Assembly: GCF_005930475.1 (NCBI RefSeq)
Contig: NZ_SJEW01000053.1
Coordinates: 1-34,542, forward strand
Length of the DNA stretch: 34,542 nt
Source: Modestobacter altitudinis
GTDB taxonomy: Bacteria > Actinomycetota > Actinomycetes > Mycobacteriales > Geodermatophilaceae
Direction: 5' to 3'
Shown here: positions 23,880-32,189 of the stretch, in pieces
Numbering within the stretch: position 1 is the first letter of the stretch
Layout: each line of letters starts with the position of its first letter
Program-made: the position numbers and the translations under genes
The notes under the pieces: model-generated
Seen by the model: the letters and a program-made list of their open reading frames with translations, nothing else
Told to the model about the DNA's origin: nothing
Databases searched by the model: none

Positions 23880-24899
23880 GTGCTGCCCGAGGGGGCGCCG
23901 CGAGCGTTGGGCATGTCGGACGTCGCGGCTCGGGCCGGCGTCTCGCACCAGACGGTGTCCCGGGTCGTCAACGGCCACCCGAACGTCGCACCCGCCACCA
24001 GGGAGCGGGTGCTCCGGGCCATCGCCGAGCTGGGTTACCGGCCCAATGCGGCCGCACGGGCGCTGGTCACCGGGTCGTCGCGGACCATCGGCCTCGTCAC
24101 GTCGCACATCAACCAGTACGGGCCGGCGCAGACCCTGCTCGGACTGGAGCAGGCCGCCCGCGCGGCGGGGTACTCGCTGAGCGTCGCGATCCTCGACGAC
24201 GACAGCGAGCGGGCGATGCGCGAGGCCGTCGACCGGTTCGTCGCCCAGTCGGTCGACGCGGTGGTGGCGCTGTCCACCTACGGCCAGGCCGTCGACGCGC
24301 TGCGCCGGTTCACCGCCCCGGTGCCGCTGATCGCGGTCCAGGTGGGCCGCGGTGAGCAGCACCCGACCGTCTGGGTCGACCAGGAGCTGGGCGCCGCGCT
24401 GGCAGTCCGGCACCTGCTGGACCTCGGCCACCGCACCGTCCACCACGTCACCGGCCCGGTCGACTCGCTGGAGGCGCGGGGCCGGGTGCGTGGCTGGCGC
24501 CGCGCGCTGATCGAGGCCGGGGCGCCCGTGCCCGAGCCGCTCGAAGGTGACTGGATGGCGTCGGCGGGGTACGCCGCCGGCCGCCGCCTGACCGAGCGCC
24601 GCCGGCGGGGCGAGGACGTCACCGCGGTCTTCCTCGCCAACGACCAGATGGCCCTCGGGCTGCTCAACGCGCTGAACGAGGAGAGCGTGTCGGTCCCGGG
24701 CGACATCAGCGTCGTCGGCTTCGACGACGTCCCGGAGGCCGCGTACTACAGCCCGCCGCTCACCACCGTCCGGCAGGACTTCGCCGAGCTGGGCCGGCGC
24801 GGGGTCCGGCTGGTGCTCTGCCGGCTGCACGGCGAGGACCTGCTGCCCGACCCGGTCGTGCCGCAGCTGATCGTCCGACGCTCCACCGGCCCGGCTTGA
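23880..24899 (+). CDS. LacI-family regulator of the arabinose genes (AraR-like)
   Basis: Repressor of 339 aa. The N-terminal helix-turn-helix MSDVAARAGVSHQTVSRVVNG is followed by the hinge helix region PNAAARALVTGSS, and the rest is a periplasmic-binding-like effector domain (IGLVTSHINQYGPAQTLLGL, FLANDQMALGLLNAL, VPGDISVVGFDDVPEAAYY). I place the start at GTG 23880 because AAGGAGG lies five bases upstream; the ATG at 23865 would contain that site. The gene sits between transporter and catabolic genes, and two matching 14-bp palindromes flank it: 19599-19612 and 24910-24923. That suggests it represses both units and that L-arabinose or a metabolite releases it. No AraC-type activator is present. 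Confidence 0.92.
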   Translation: MLPEGAPRALGMSDVAARAGVSHQTVSRVVNGHPNVAPATRERVLRAIAELGYRPNAAARALVTGSSRTIGLVTSHINQYGPAQTLLGLEQAARAAGYSLSVAILDDDSERAMREAVDRFVAQSVDAVVALSTYGQAVDALRRFTAPVPLIAVQVGRGEQHPTVWVDQELGAALAVRHLLDLGHRTVHHVTGPVDSLEARGRVRGWRRALIEAGAPVPEPLEGDWMASAGYAAGRRLTERRRRGEDVTAVFLANDQMALGLLNALNEESVSVPGDISVVGFDDVPEAAYYSPPLTTVRQDFAELGRRGVRLVLCRLHGEDLLPDPVVPQLIVRRSTGPA

Positions 24900-24908
24900 C
24901 CGACGCTG

Positions 24909-24924
24909 TTGTTAACGCTAACAA
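24909..24924 (+). promoter_or_regulatory. LacI/AraR-type operator before the arabinose enzyme operon
   Basis: TTGTTAACGCTAACAA: the arms TTGTTA and TAACAA are perfectly inverted around ACGC. It lies ten bases after the regulator stop and 82 bases upstream of the kinase ATG. The core TGTTAACGCTAACA differs from the chvE operator at three positions. The pattern resembles the AraR site TGT-N-AGCG-N-TAACA known from Corynebacterium (recalled, not looked up). Confidence 0.75.
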
Positions 24925-25005
24925 TCATCAGTCCCGCCGTGTCCCGCGATCGACGGGACCGCTGAGGCCCGCCCTCAGCGCGAGGCGGATCAAGGAGCAC
25001 CTGAC

Positions 25006-26664
25006 ATGACGACGGATGCCGGCGCAGCGATCACCTCAGGAGCCACGGCCCTGGGGATCGAGCTCGGGTCGACCCGGATCAAGGCGGTGCTGATCGGGCC
25101 CGACCACGCCCCGCTCGCCGTCGGCAGCCACGACTGGGAGAACCAGTTCGTCGGCAGGCTGTGGACCTACTCGCTGGAGGCCGTGTGGTCCGGGCTGCAG
25201 CAGAGCGTCGCGGCCCTGGCCGAGGACGTGCGGCGCCGGCACGGCGTCGAGCTGGCCGGCGTCGGCGCGCTCGGGGTGTCGGCGATGATGCACGGCTACC
25301 TGGCCCTCGACGCCGACGGCGAGCTGCTGACGCCGTTCCGCACCTGGCGCAACACCAACACCGGCCGGGCCGCCGAGCGGCTCAGCGCGGAGTTCGGCTG
25401 CAACATCCCGCACCGGTGGAGCGTCGCGCACCTCTACCAGGCGGTGCTGGACGGCGAGGAGCACGTCGGACGGCTCGACTCCCTGACGACCCTGGCCGGC
25501 TATGTGCACTGGCAGCTCACCGGCGAGAAGGTCCTCGGCATCGGGGACGCCAGCGGCATGTTCCCGATCGCCGCCGGCACCGGTGGGTACGACACCGCGA
25601 TGCTGGCCCGGTTCGACCAGCTCGCCGCCGAGGCCGGTGCCGACCTGGACCTCGCCGCGCTGCTGCCCACCATCGCCGTCGCCGGCCAGCCGGCCGGCCG
25701 GCTCACCGAGGCCGGCGCGCGGCTGCTGGACCCGACGGGGCAGCTGCGTCCCGGCGTCCCGCTGTGTCCCCCCGAGGGGGATGCCGGCACCGGGATGGTC
25801 GCCACCAACTCCGTCGCCCCGCGCACCGGCAACGTCTCGGCCGGCACCAGCATCTTCGCCATGGTCGTGCTCGAGCGCGCGCTCTCCCGCGCGCACCGCG
25901 AGCTGGACCTGGTCACCACGCCGGCCGGCGACCCGGTGGCGATGGTGCACTGCAACAACGGGGCCAGTGAGCTGGACGCCTGGGCCGGGCTGTTCGCCGA
26001 GTTCGCCCGGGCGCTGGGCGTCGAGGCCGACCGGTCGCAGGTCTTCGAGACCCTGTTCACCGCCGCACTGGACGGTGCGAGCGACGGCGGCGGGATGCTC
26101 GCCTACAACTACCTCTCCGGGGAGCCGATCACCGAGTTCGAGGAGGGCCGGCCGCTGTTCCTGCGGTCCCCGGACAGCCGGCTCGACCTCGGCACCTTCA
26201 TGCGGACGCACCTGTTCTCCTCCCTGGCGACGCTCCGGATCGGCATGGACGTCCTGCAGAAGACCGAGGGCGTACGGCTGGACCGGATGTTCGCGCACGG
26301 CGGCATGTTCAGGACCGAGGGCGTGGCGCAGCGGTTCCTGGCCGCCGCGATCGACACCCCGGTCTCCGTCGGCGACGTCGCGGCCGAGGGGGGCGCCTGG
26401 GGCATCGCCGTCCTGGCCGCCTTCGCCGCCGGACGCTCGCCGGAGCAGGGCCTGGCGGACTACCTGGACGGCACGGTCTTCACCGGCGCGAGCCTGTCGA
26501 CCGCTGAGCCCGACCCCACCGACGTCGCCGGCTTCGACGCGTTCATGGAGCGGTGGGTCGCCGCGCTCCCGGTCGAGCGGGCCGCCGTGGGGCACGTGGG
26601 GATCGGTGCCCGGCAGACCGACACGACCACCACCGCCACCGCCACCGAGGAGCAGCCGGCATGA
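25006..26664 (+). CDS. FGGY-family carbohydrate kinase, probable L-ribulokinase
   Basis: Cytoplasmic sugar kinase of 552 aa. The phosphate-1 loop LGIELGSTRIKAVLIG and the central motif NVSAGTSIFAMVVLER belong to the FGGY family, and AGYVHWQLTGEKVLGIGDASG is a typical substrate-domain stretch. The position as first gene of kinase-epimerase-isomerase implies phosphorylation of L-ribulose to L-ribulose 5-phosphate. The sequence is unlike classical AraB of Escherichia coli in length pattern and motifs, so I call it by context rather than by sequence; another pentulose could be the substrate. ATG 25006 has GGAG eight bases upstream. The operator at 24909 lies before it. The stop overlaps the epimerase start (ATGA). 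Confidence 0.85.
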   Translation: MTTDAGAAITSGATALGIELGSTRIKAVLIGPDHAPLAVGSHDWENQFVGRLWTYSLEAVWSGLQQSVAALAEDVRRRHGVELAGVGALGVSAMMHGYLALDADGELLTPFRTWRNTNTGRAAERLSAEFGCNIPHRWSVAHLYQAVLDGEEHVGRLDSLTTLAGYVHWQLTGEKVLGIGDASGMFPIAAGTGGYDTAMLARFDQLAAEAGADLDLAALLPTIAVAGQPAGRLTEAGARLLDPTGQLRPGVPLCPPEGDAGTGMVATNSVAPRTGNVSAGTSIFAMVVLERALSRAHRELDLVTTPAGDPVAMVHCNNGASELDAWAGLFAEFARALGVEADRSQVFETLFTAALDGASDGGGMLAYNYLSGEPITEFEEGRPLFLRSPDSRLDLGTFMRTHLFSSLATLRIGMDVLQKTEGVRLDRMFAHGGMFRTEGVAQRFLAAAIDTPVSVGDVAAEGGAWGIAVLAAFAAGRSPEQGLADYLDGTVFTGASLSTAEPDPTDVAGFDAFMERWVAALPVERAAVGHVGIGARQTDTTTTATATEEQPA

Positions 26665-27344
26665 CCGCCACCACGACCCGCACCGAGCAGGGCACCCACC
26701 GCGAGCAGCGTGAGCACGTCGCCGCGCTGCACGCGTACCTGACCCGCTACGAGCTGGTCACCTGGACCTCGGGCAACGTCTCCGAGCGGGTGCCCGGCGA
26801 GGACCTGTTCGTCATCAAGGGCAGCGGGGTCTCCTACGACCAGCTGACCTGGGAGGGCATCACCGTGTGCGACCTGGACGGCAACGCGCTCGACGGCGTC
26901 CGGGCCCCCTCCAGCGACACCGCCGCGCACGCCTACGTCTACCGCAACATGCCCGAGGTCAACGGGCAGGTGCACACGCACAGCACCTACGCCGCGGCCT
27001 GGGCGGCCCGGCACGAGGAGATCCCCTGCGTGCTCACGGCGATGGCCGACGAGTTCGGCGGGCCGATCCCGGTGGGGCCGTTCGCGCTGATCGGTGACGA
27101 CTCCATCGGCCAGGGCATCGTCGGGACGCTGCAGGGGCACCGCTCGCCGGCGGTGCTGATGAAGAACCACGGCGTCTTCACCATCGGGCCCTCGGCCGAG
27201 GCGGCGGTCAAGGCGGCCGTCATGACCGAGGACGTCGCCCGGACCGTGCACCTGTCCCGCCAGCTGGGCGAGCCCGTCCCGATCGCGCAGGCGGACATCG
27301 ACTCGCTGTACGCGCGCTACCAGAACGTCTACGGACAGCGATGA
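26661..27344 (+). CDS. araD: L-ribulose-5-phosphate 4-epimerase
   Basis: Class II aldolase/epimerase of 227 aa that converts L-ribulose 5-phosphate to D-xylulose 5-phosphate in the cytoplasm. [10 protein letters not shown] and [14 protein letters not shown] form the phosphate site; the zinc ligands are His105 and His107 in [12 protein letters not shown] and His170 in [10 protein letters not shown], in the same arrangement as the known enzyme. [10 protein letters not shown] at the C-terminus is also conserved. The length is close to the 231 residues of the Escherichia coli enzyme. ATG 26661 overlaps the kinase stop and the gene's own stop overlaps the araA frame, so translation of the three is coupled. 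Confidence 0.95.
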   Translation: MTATTTRTEQGTHREQREHVAALHAYLTRYELVTWTSGNVSERVPGEDLFVIKGSGVSYDQLTWEGITVCDLDGNALDGVRAPSSDTAAHAYVYRNMPEVNGQVHTHSTYAAAWAARHEEIPCVLTAMADEFGGPIPVGPFALIGDDSIGQGIVGTLQGHRSPAVLMKNHGVFTIGPSAEAAVKAAVMTEDVARTVHLSRQLGEPVPIAQADIDSLYARYQNVYGQR

Positions 27345-27358
27345 CCAAGGAGCAACAC

Positions 27359-28861
27359 GTGCCATTCGAAGGTTCTCAGATCTGGTTCCTCACCGGCAGC
27401 CAGGGGCTGTACGGGGAGGAGACCCTCCAGCAGGTCGCCGAGCAGTCCCAGCGGGTCGCGGCCACGCTCGACGGCGCCGCGGACGTGCCGGTGCGCATCG
27501 TCTGGAAGCCGGTGCTCACCGACGCGGGCGCGATCCGCCGGATCATGGGCGAGGCCAACGAGGACCCGGACTGCCTCGGCGTCATCACCTGGATGCACAC
27601 CTTCTCCCCGGCGAAGATGTGGATCTCCGGGATCGACGCGCTGCGCAAGCCGCTGCTGCACCTGCACACCCAGGCCGACGCCGCCCTCCCGTGGGCGACG
27701 ATCGACATGGACTTCATGAACCTCAACCAGGCCGCCCACGGCGACCGCGAGCACGGGTTCATCCTCACCCGGCTGCGCACGCCCCGGACCACGGTCGCCG
27801 GGCATGCCGCCAACCCGCGGGTGCAGGCCCGCGTCGGGTCCTGGGCGCGCGCCGCCGCCGGTGCCGCTGCCGCCCGCGGCCTGAAGCTGGCCCGGTTCGG
27901 CGACAACATGCGGGACGTCGCGGTGACCGAGGGCGACAAGGTCGAGGCCGAGATCCGCTTCGGCATGTCGGTGAACACCTGGGGCGTCAACGACCTCGTC
28001 GCCGTCGTCGACCAGGTGTCCGACGCCGCGGTCGACGCGGTGGTGGCCGAGTACGGCGACCTGTACGAGATCGAGGCCGATCTCCGGCCCGGCGGTGAGC
28101 GGCACGAGAGCGTCCGCTACCAGGCCCGGATCGAGGTGGCGCTGCGGCAGTTCCTCACCGAGGGCGGGTTCGGCGCGTTCACCACCAACTTCGAGGACCT
28201 CGGCGGGCTCCGCCAGCTGCCCGGCCTCGCCGTCCAGCGGCTGATGGCCGACGGGTACGGCTTCGGCGGCGAGGGCGACTGGAAGACCTCGGCGCTGCTG
28301 CACGTGCTCAAGACGGCTGCCCAGGGCCTGCCCGGTGGCACCTCCTTCATGGAGGACTACACCTACGACCTGGCCGCGGACACCCCGAAGATCCTCGGCG
28401 CGCACATGCTCGAGGTCTGCCCGTCGATCGCTGGCGAGAAGCCCCGGCTCGAGGTGCACCCGCTGGGCATCGGCGGCCGCGAGGACCCGGCCCGCCTGGT
28501 GTTCGACGCGGCTCCCGGTGCCGGGATCACGCTGGGCTGGTGCGACCTGGGTGACCGGTTCCGCTGGGTCTCCAACGTCATCGACGTGGTCGGGCCCTCC
28601 GAGCCGCTGCCGAACCTGCCGGTCGCCCGCGCGGTGTGGGAGCCCCGGCCGGACTTCGAGACGGCGACCGAGGGCTGGCTCACCGTCGGCGGCCCGCACC
28701 ACACGGTGCTGTCCACCCAGCTCGGCGCCGACGAGCTCACCGACCTGGCCGAGGTCTTCGACACCGAGCTCGTGCTCATCGACGACGACACCACCCGGCG
28801 CAGCCTGGCCAAGGAGCTGCGCTGGAGCGCGGCGTACCACCGGCTCGCCCAGCGCCTCTGA
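27359..28861 (+). CDS. araA: L-arabinose isomerase
   Basis: Cytoplasmic enzyme of 500 aa that interconverts L-arabinose and L-ribulose, the first catabolic step. [13 protein letters not shown] is the family N-terminus and the metal and catalytic residues are E305 (GFGGEGDWK), E332 (TSFMEDYTY), H349 (GAHMLEVCP) and a His of GGPHHTV near 447-448; these sit one residue before the Escherichia coli numbers 306, 333 and 350. GTG 27359 is the start because AAGGAG lies six bases upstream and the resulting length equals the usual 500 residues; the ATG at 27341, which overlaps the araD stop, would contain that ribosome site. The operon ends at the long hairpin that follows. Confidence 0.95.
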   Translation: MPFEGSQIWFLTGSQGLYGEETLQQVAEQSQRVAATLDGAADVPVRIVWKPVLTDAGAIRRIMGEANEDPDCLGVITWMHTFSPAKMWISGIDALRKPLLHLHTQADAALPWATIDMDFMNLNQAAHGDREHGFILTRLRTPRTTVAGHAANPRVQARVGSWARAAAGAAAARGLKLARFGDNMRDVAVTEGDKVEAEIRFGMSVNTWGVNDLVAVVDQVSDAAVDAVVAEYGDLYEIEADLRPGGERHESVRYQARIEVALRQFLTEGGFGAFTTNFEDLGGLRQLPGLAVQRLMADGYGFGGEGDWKTSALLHVLKTAAQGLPGGTSFMEDYTYDLAADTPKILGAHMLEVCPSIAGEKPRLEVHPLGIGGREDPARLVFDAAPGAGITLGWCDLGDRFRWVSNVIDVVGPSEPLPNLPVARAVWEPRPDFETATEGWLTVGGPHHTVLSTQLGADELTDLAEVFDTELVLIDDDTTRRSLAKELRWSAAYHRLAQRL

Positions 28862-28865
28862 CGCA

Positions 28866-28915
28866 CTGAGCGGAGTGCCACGGCGCGGTTTCCGCGCCCG
28901 TGGCACTCCGCTCAG
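28866..28915. terminator. Long bidirectional hairpin between araA and P450
   Basis: The arms 28866-28888 and 28892-28915 pair over 23 positions with one bulged C and a TTT loop; each end carries CTGAGCGGAGTGCCACGG or its complement. It begins four bases after the araA stop and contains the P450 stop codon on the other strand, so it can terminate both transcripts. Confidence 0.85.
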
Positions 28916-30123
28916 GCGGTGGTGAGGACGACGGGCAGGTCGTAGAGGCCGCGCATCACGAAATCGGGACGTCGCCGGGCGGGCGCGCCGAGGACGAGAG
29001 CTGAGGTCCGGCGGAGGAGCGCGCCGAAGGAGGCCTGCAGCTCCACCCGGGCCAGCGGCGCCCCGATGCAGAAGTGCACGCCGGCGCCGAAGGAGATGTG
29101 CGGGTTGTCCACCCGGCCGACGTCGAGGGTGTCGGCGTCGGCGAACACGGCCGGGTCCCGGTTCGCGCTGCCGAGCAGGGCGGCGATCTTCTGGCCCCGC
29201 GCGACGGTGGCGCCGCCGACCTCGACGTCCTCGGTGGCCGTCCGCTCGAAGAGCTGCAGCGGCGAGTCGAAGCGCATCAGCTCCTCGATCGCGGTGGGCA
29301 GCAGCCCGGGGTCGGCGCGCAGCCGGGCGAGCTCGGCCGGGTGCTCCAGCAGGGCGAGCAGGCCGTTGCCGCTGACGTTGACCGTCGCCTCGTGGCCGGC
29401 GTTGAGCAGCAGGATGCAGGTGGTCACCAGCTCGTCCTCGGTGAGCCGGTCGCCCTCTGCGTCGCGGACGGTGACCAGGTGGGTGAGCAGGTCCTCGCCG
29501 GGCGCCTGCCGCCGCTCGGCGGCCAGCTCCCGCAGGTAGGCGACGAACTCGTCGGCGGCCCGCTCGGCGTCGTCCTCGATCTGCGTCGTCCGGCCGTACT
29601 CGTACATCTTCACGATCGCGTTCGACCAGGGCCGCAGCAGCGGGCGGTCGGCCGCGGGCACCCCGAGCAGCTCGGCGATGACGGCGACCGGCAGCTCCTC
29701 GCTCATCCCGGAGAGCACGTCGACCGGGGTGTGCCCGGCCGAGCGCTCGGCCAGCTCGTCGACCAGCGAGTCGGCCAGCTCCTGCACCCAGGGGCGCAGC
29801 CGCTCCACGTGACCGCGGGCGAACGCCGCGCTGATCAGCCGGCGCAGCCGGGTGTGCGTCGGCGGCTCCATCTCCAGGATCGCGTTCCGGTGGATCAGGT
29901 TGAAGCTCTCGAACCGCTCCGCCGGGGTCTTGTCCGACCAGATCCGGCCCAGCCGGCGGTCCCGCAGCACCGCGTTGACCTCCGGGTGGCCGAAGGCCAG
30001 CCACATGCCCAGCCCCTCGTGCCACTGGACGGACGCCCGGGCGCGGGCGGCGGCGAACGCCGGGTAGGGGTCGGCGATGACGGCGGGGTCGGTCAGGTCG
30101 AGAGGCGCAGGAGCCAACGTCAC
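28912..30123 (-). CDS. Cytochrome P450
   Basis: Soluble bacterial P450 of 403 aa, without membrane anchor, that would hydroxylate a small substrate using electrons from ferredoxin. The heme motif FGAGVHFCIGAPLAR contains the cysteine ligand; the ELMR of the E-x-x-R motif lies in IEELMRFDSP. The I-helix reads NAGHEATVN, so the position of the usual conserved Thr is Ala with Thr next; this variant is also seen in other actinobacterial P450s. ILEMEPPTHTRLRRLISAAF is the typical C-helix region. GTG 30123 is used, with a weak ribosome site. No ferredoxin or reductase is encoded beside it and the substrate is unknown. It is divergent from the SEC-C gene across a dispersed repeat. Confidence 0.93.
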   Translation of the reverse strand: MTLAPAPLDLTDPAVIADPYPAFAAARARASVQWHEGLGMWLAFGHPEVNAVLRDRRLGRIWSDKTPAERFESFNLIHRNAILEMEPPTHTRLRRLISAAFARGHVERLRPWVQELADSLVDELAERSAGHTPVDVLSGMSEELPVAVIAELLGVPAADRPLLRPWSNAIVKMYEYGRTTQIEDDAERAADEFVAYLRELAAERRQAPGEDLLTHLVTVRDAEGDRLTEDELVTTCILLLNAGHEATVNVSGNGLLALLEHPAELARLRADPGLLPTAIEELMRFDSPLQLFERTATEDVEVGGATVARGQKIAALLGSANRDPAVFADADTLDVGRVDNPHISFGAGVHFCIGAPLARVELQASFGALLRRTSALVLGAPARRRPDFVMRGLYDLPVVLTTA

Positions 30124-30138
30124 GCCGCGGAGCCTATT

Positions 30139-30197
30139 GAAGGACCCCCTCGCCCCCCACCACTCGCAGGCTCGCGGCGGGACCCTGCGAGGGAGCC
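30139..30197 (+). repeat. Dispersed palindromic repeat, copy 3
   Basis: Begins GAAGGACCCC. Outer stem CCCTCGC (30147-30153) pairs with GCGAGGG (30187-30193); inner CCCACC (30156-30161) pairs with GGCGGG (30176-30181) with one A-C mismatch. Unlike copies 1 and 2, it fills the gap between two divergent starts (30123 and 30213), so it cannot be simply a terminator. Confidence 0.8.
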
Positions 30198-30200
30198 ACC

Positions 30201-30206
30201 TAGGCT
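30201..30206 (+). promoter_or_regulatory. -10 box (TAGGCT) for leaderless SEC-C transcript
   Basis: TAGGCT ends six bases before ATG 30213 and no ribosome site lies between. It sits four bases after repeat copy 3. Confidence 0.5.
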
Positions 30207-30212
30207 CATGGC

Positions 30213-31139
30213 ATGGCTCAACGCACGCGGTCCTCCGCTCCTGCCGCCGCCGGGGAGGTCAACCCGAAGGCCCCCTGCCCGTGCGGGTCCGGCCGCCGCT
30301 ACAAGCACTGCCACGGCTCCGGCTACGCCCCGCCCGTGCGCCGGCCGTTCGAGGGCCTGACCGGTGAGGCCGACTGGGTGGCGCTGCGCGAGCTGGTCCC
30401 AGCGGCGACCGCGACGCTGCGCACCACCGACGGCCGGGACGCCACCCTCGCCAGCGTGCTGCCCGGCGGGACGCCGGCGCTGGTCCGGGCCAACGGCCAG
30501 ATCCTGCTGGGGCTGCAGCTGGCCACGTCCTCCGACGACATCAGCCGCGACCTGGGGACGGCGCTCGCCGCCGCCCTGGAGGCCCCCGCCGGTGCCCCGG
30601 TCGACCCGGGTCCGATCGGCGCTGCCGGCTCCGCCGGGCCCCGGCTGCAGGAGCTGCTGGACCCCAGCGCACCGTTCGAGGTCACCGTGCACGAGGACTT
30701 CGGCTTCTGGCTGGAGGGCGCCACCGTCGACCCCGCCGCCCAGGCCGGGCTGGCGCACGCCAACGAGATGGTCATGCCGACCGTGCGGCTCGAGGGGCTG
30801 GAGGCCGCCTACTGGTGCCGCCCCGGTGACGAGCGCGCGCACGTCCGCTGGGTCCGGCCGGAGCCGGAGGAGCCGCTGCTGGACGCGCTCGCCCGGCTCT
30901 CCGCTGCCGAGCAGCTCACCCTCGGCGAGGGCACCCGCTACGCCGGGGCGTTCCGCGCGCACGGTCTCGTCGTCCCGGTGTGGGACGTGCCGGCCGACGT
31001 CCCGGGCGCGGAGTGGGCCGGCCCGTCGGCCGGGCTGCAGTCGCGGCTGGAGGCCGCGCTCGCGGTGACCGACCCGCTGACCGCCGACCAGCGCCGCGCC
31101 CGGGCCGGGCTGCTGTCCCGGCAGGTCACGCTGCGCTGA
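30213..31139 (+). CDS. SEC-C motif / DUF5926 family protein
   Basis: Cytoplasmic protein of 308 aa. The N-terminus carries a complete SEC-C zinc-binding motif, CPCGSGRRYKHCHG (C22, C24, C33, H34), the same module found at the end of SecA. The remaining 260 residues match the actinobacterial DUF5926 architecture: alternating strands and helices without membrane segments (LRTTDGRDATLASVLPGGTP, FEVTVHEDFGFWLEG, HVRWVRPEPEEPLLDALARL). The SEC-C module often mediates contacts with other proteins or ribosomes, but the function of this family is not known. ATG 30213 follows a -10-like TAGGCT by six bases, suggesting a leaderless mRNA. It precedes the CtaG-like gene by 49 bases. Confidence 0.88.
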   Translation: MAQRTRSSAPAAAGEVNPKAPCPCGSGRRYKHCHGSGYAPPVRRPFEGLTGEADWVALRELVPAATATLRTTDGRDATLASVLPGGTPALVRANGQILLGLQLATSSDDISRDLGTALAAALEAPAGAPVDPGPIGAAGSAGPRLQELLDPSAPFEVTVHEDFGFWLEGATVDPAAQAGLAHANEMVMPTVRLEGLEAAYWCRPGDERAHVRWVRPEPEEPLLDALARLSAAEQLTLGEGTRYAGAFRAHGLVVPVWDVPADVPGAEWAGPSAGLQSRLEAALAVTDPLTADQRRARAGLLSRQVTLR

Positions 31140-31188
31140 ACCGGCCTACCGTGGGTGCCGAACAGCAGGGCTGAGGGAGGGGCGACGG

Positions 31189-32187
31189 GTGGACCACGAC
31201 GGCATGGGCGGCATGGGCGGCATGGGGGGCATGCACCTGCCGGAGCTGCCGCCGACCACGGGCCGGGTCCTGGCCCTCGACCTCGGCGCCGCCTCGCCCG
31301 TCGCGTGGCTCGGGGTGCTGCTGGCGGTCGGGTACGGCCTGGGTCTGTGGCGGCTGCAGCGACGCGGTGTGCCCTGGCCGGTCGGGCGGACCGTCGCCTG
31401 GCTGGTCGGCTGCGCCTTGCTGTTCTACGTGACCGCGAGCGGCCTGCAGACCTACAGCATGGGCATGTTCAGCCTGCACATGGTCCAGCACATGGTGCTG
31501 ACCATGCTCGCGCCGCTGTTCCTGCTGATGGGTGCCCCGGTGACCCTGGCGCTGCGCGGGCTCCCCGCCGTCCCGGGGCCGGCGGGGATGCCGCGCCGGC
31601 TGCTGCTGAGCTGCCTGCACAGCCGGCTGGCGCAGGCGGTCGCCTCGCCGCTGTTCACCGTGCCGCTGTTCATCGCCAGCCTGTACGGCGTCTACTTCAC
31701 CCCGGTGTTCGACGACCTGATGGCGTCGACCCCCGGGCACACGTTCATGCTGCTGCACTTCCTGGTCACCGGGCTGCTGTTCTTCGGCCCGATCCTGGCG
31801 ATCGACCCGTGGCCGCGCCGCTCCAGCCACGGTGGCCGGATGCTCGAGCTGCTGCTGCCGGCGCCGTTCCACGCCTTCTTCGGCGTCATCGTGATCATGA
31901 GCAACACGCTGCTGCTGTCCAGCTACGCCAACCCGCCGGCGTCCTGGGGCATCGACCCGCTCTACGACCAGGGCGCGGCCGGCGGCATCGCGTGGTCCTT
32001 CGGTGAGTTCCCGACGGTGCTCGTGCTCGCGGTGGTCTTCTTCTCCTGGACCCGGAGCGAGGAGCGCGCCAACCGGGCCGCCGACCGCGCCCACGACCGG
32101 GCCGTCGCCCGCGGGGAGAGCGGCGAGGACCCGGCGCTGACCGCCTACAACGAGCGCCTCCGCCGGCTGGCCGCCCAGAACCCCTGA
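31189..32187 (+). CDS. ctaG: CtaG-like cytochrome c oxidase assembly/copper protein
   Basis: Membrane protein of 332 aa in the Caa3-CtaG family (PF09678 type), which supports assembly of copper-containing cytochrome oxidase or copper handling. About seven helices are visible, with conserved segments SLHMVQHMVLTMLAPLFLLM and FMLLHFLVTGLLFFGP. The N-terminus before the first helix reads DHDGMGGMGGMGGMHLPEL: five Met/His-bearing units that resemble copper-binding methionine motifs. GTG 31189 follows a GGGAGGGG ribosome site. The cytoplasmic tail is charged (EERANRAADRAHDRAVARGE). It is convergent with the sigma factor gene; a 24-bp tandem repeat fills the gap. Link to copper: family knowledge and inference from the Met-rich segment. 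Confidence 0.88.
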   Translation: MDHDGMGGMGGMGGMHLPELPPTTGRVLALDLGAASPVAWLGVLLAVGYGLGLWRLQRRGVPWPVGRTVAWLVGCALLFYVTASGLQTYSMGMFSLHMVQHMVLTMLAPLFLLMGAPVTLALRGLPAVPGPAGMPRRLLLSCLHSRLAQAVASPLFTVPLFIASLYGVYFTPVFDDLMASTPGHTFMLLHFLVTGLLFFGPILAIDPWPRRSSHGGRMLELLLPAPFHAFFGVIVIMSNTLLLSSYANPPASWGIDPLYDQGAAGGIAWSFGEFPTVLVLAVVFFSWTRSEERANRAADRAHDRAVARGESGEDPALTAYNERLRRLAAQNP

Positions 32188-32189
32188 CC

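Noticed and set aside
22449-24830. 793-residue minus-strand open frame
   Set aside because: Antisense to mmsB and the LacI-family gene, both fully supported. Its His/Asp/Gly/Arg-rich text is typical of an antisense shadow in high-GC DNA.
27329-30025. 898-residue minus-strand open frame across araA and the P450 gene
   Set aside because: Out of frame with the P450 and antisense to araA; no domain is visible.
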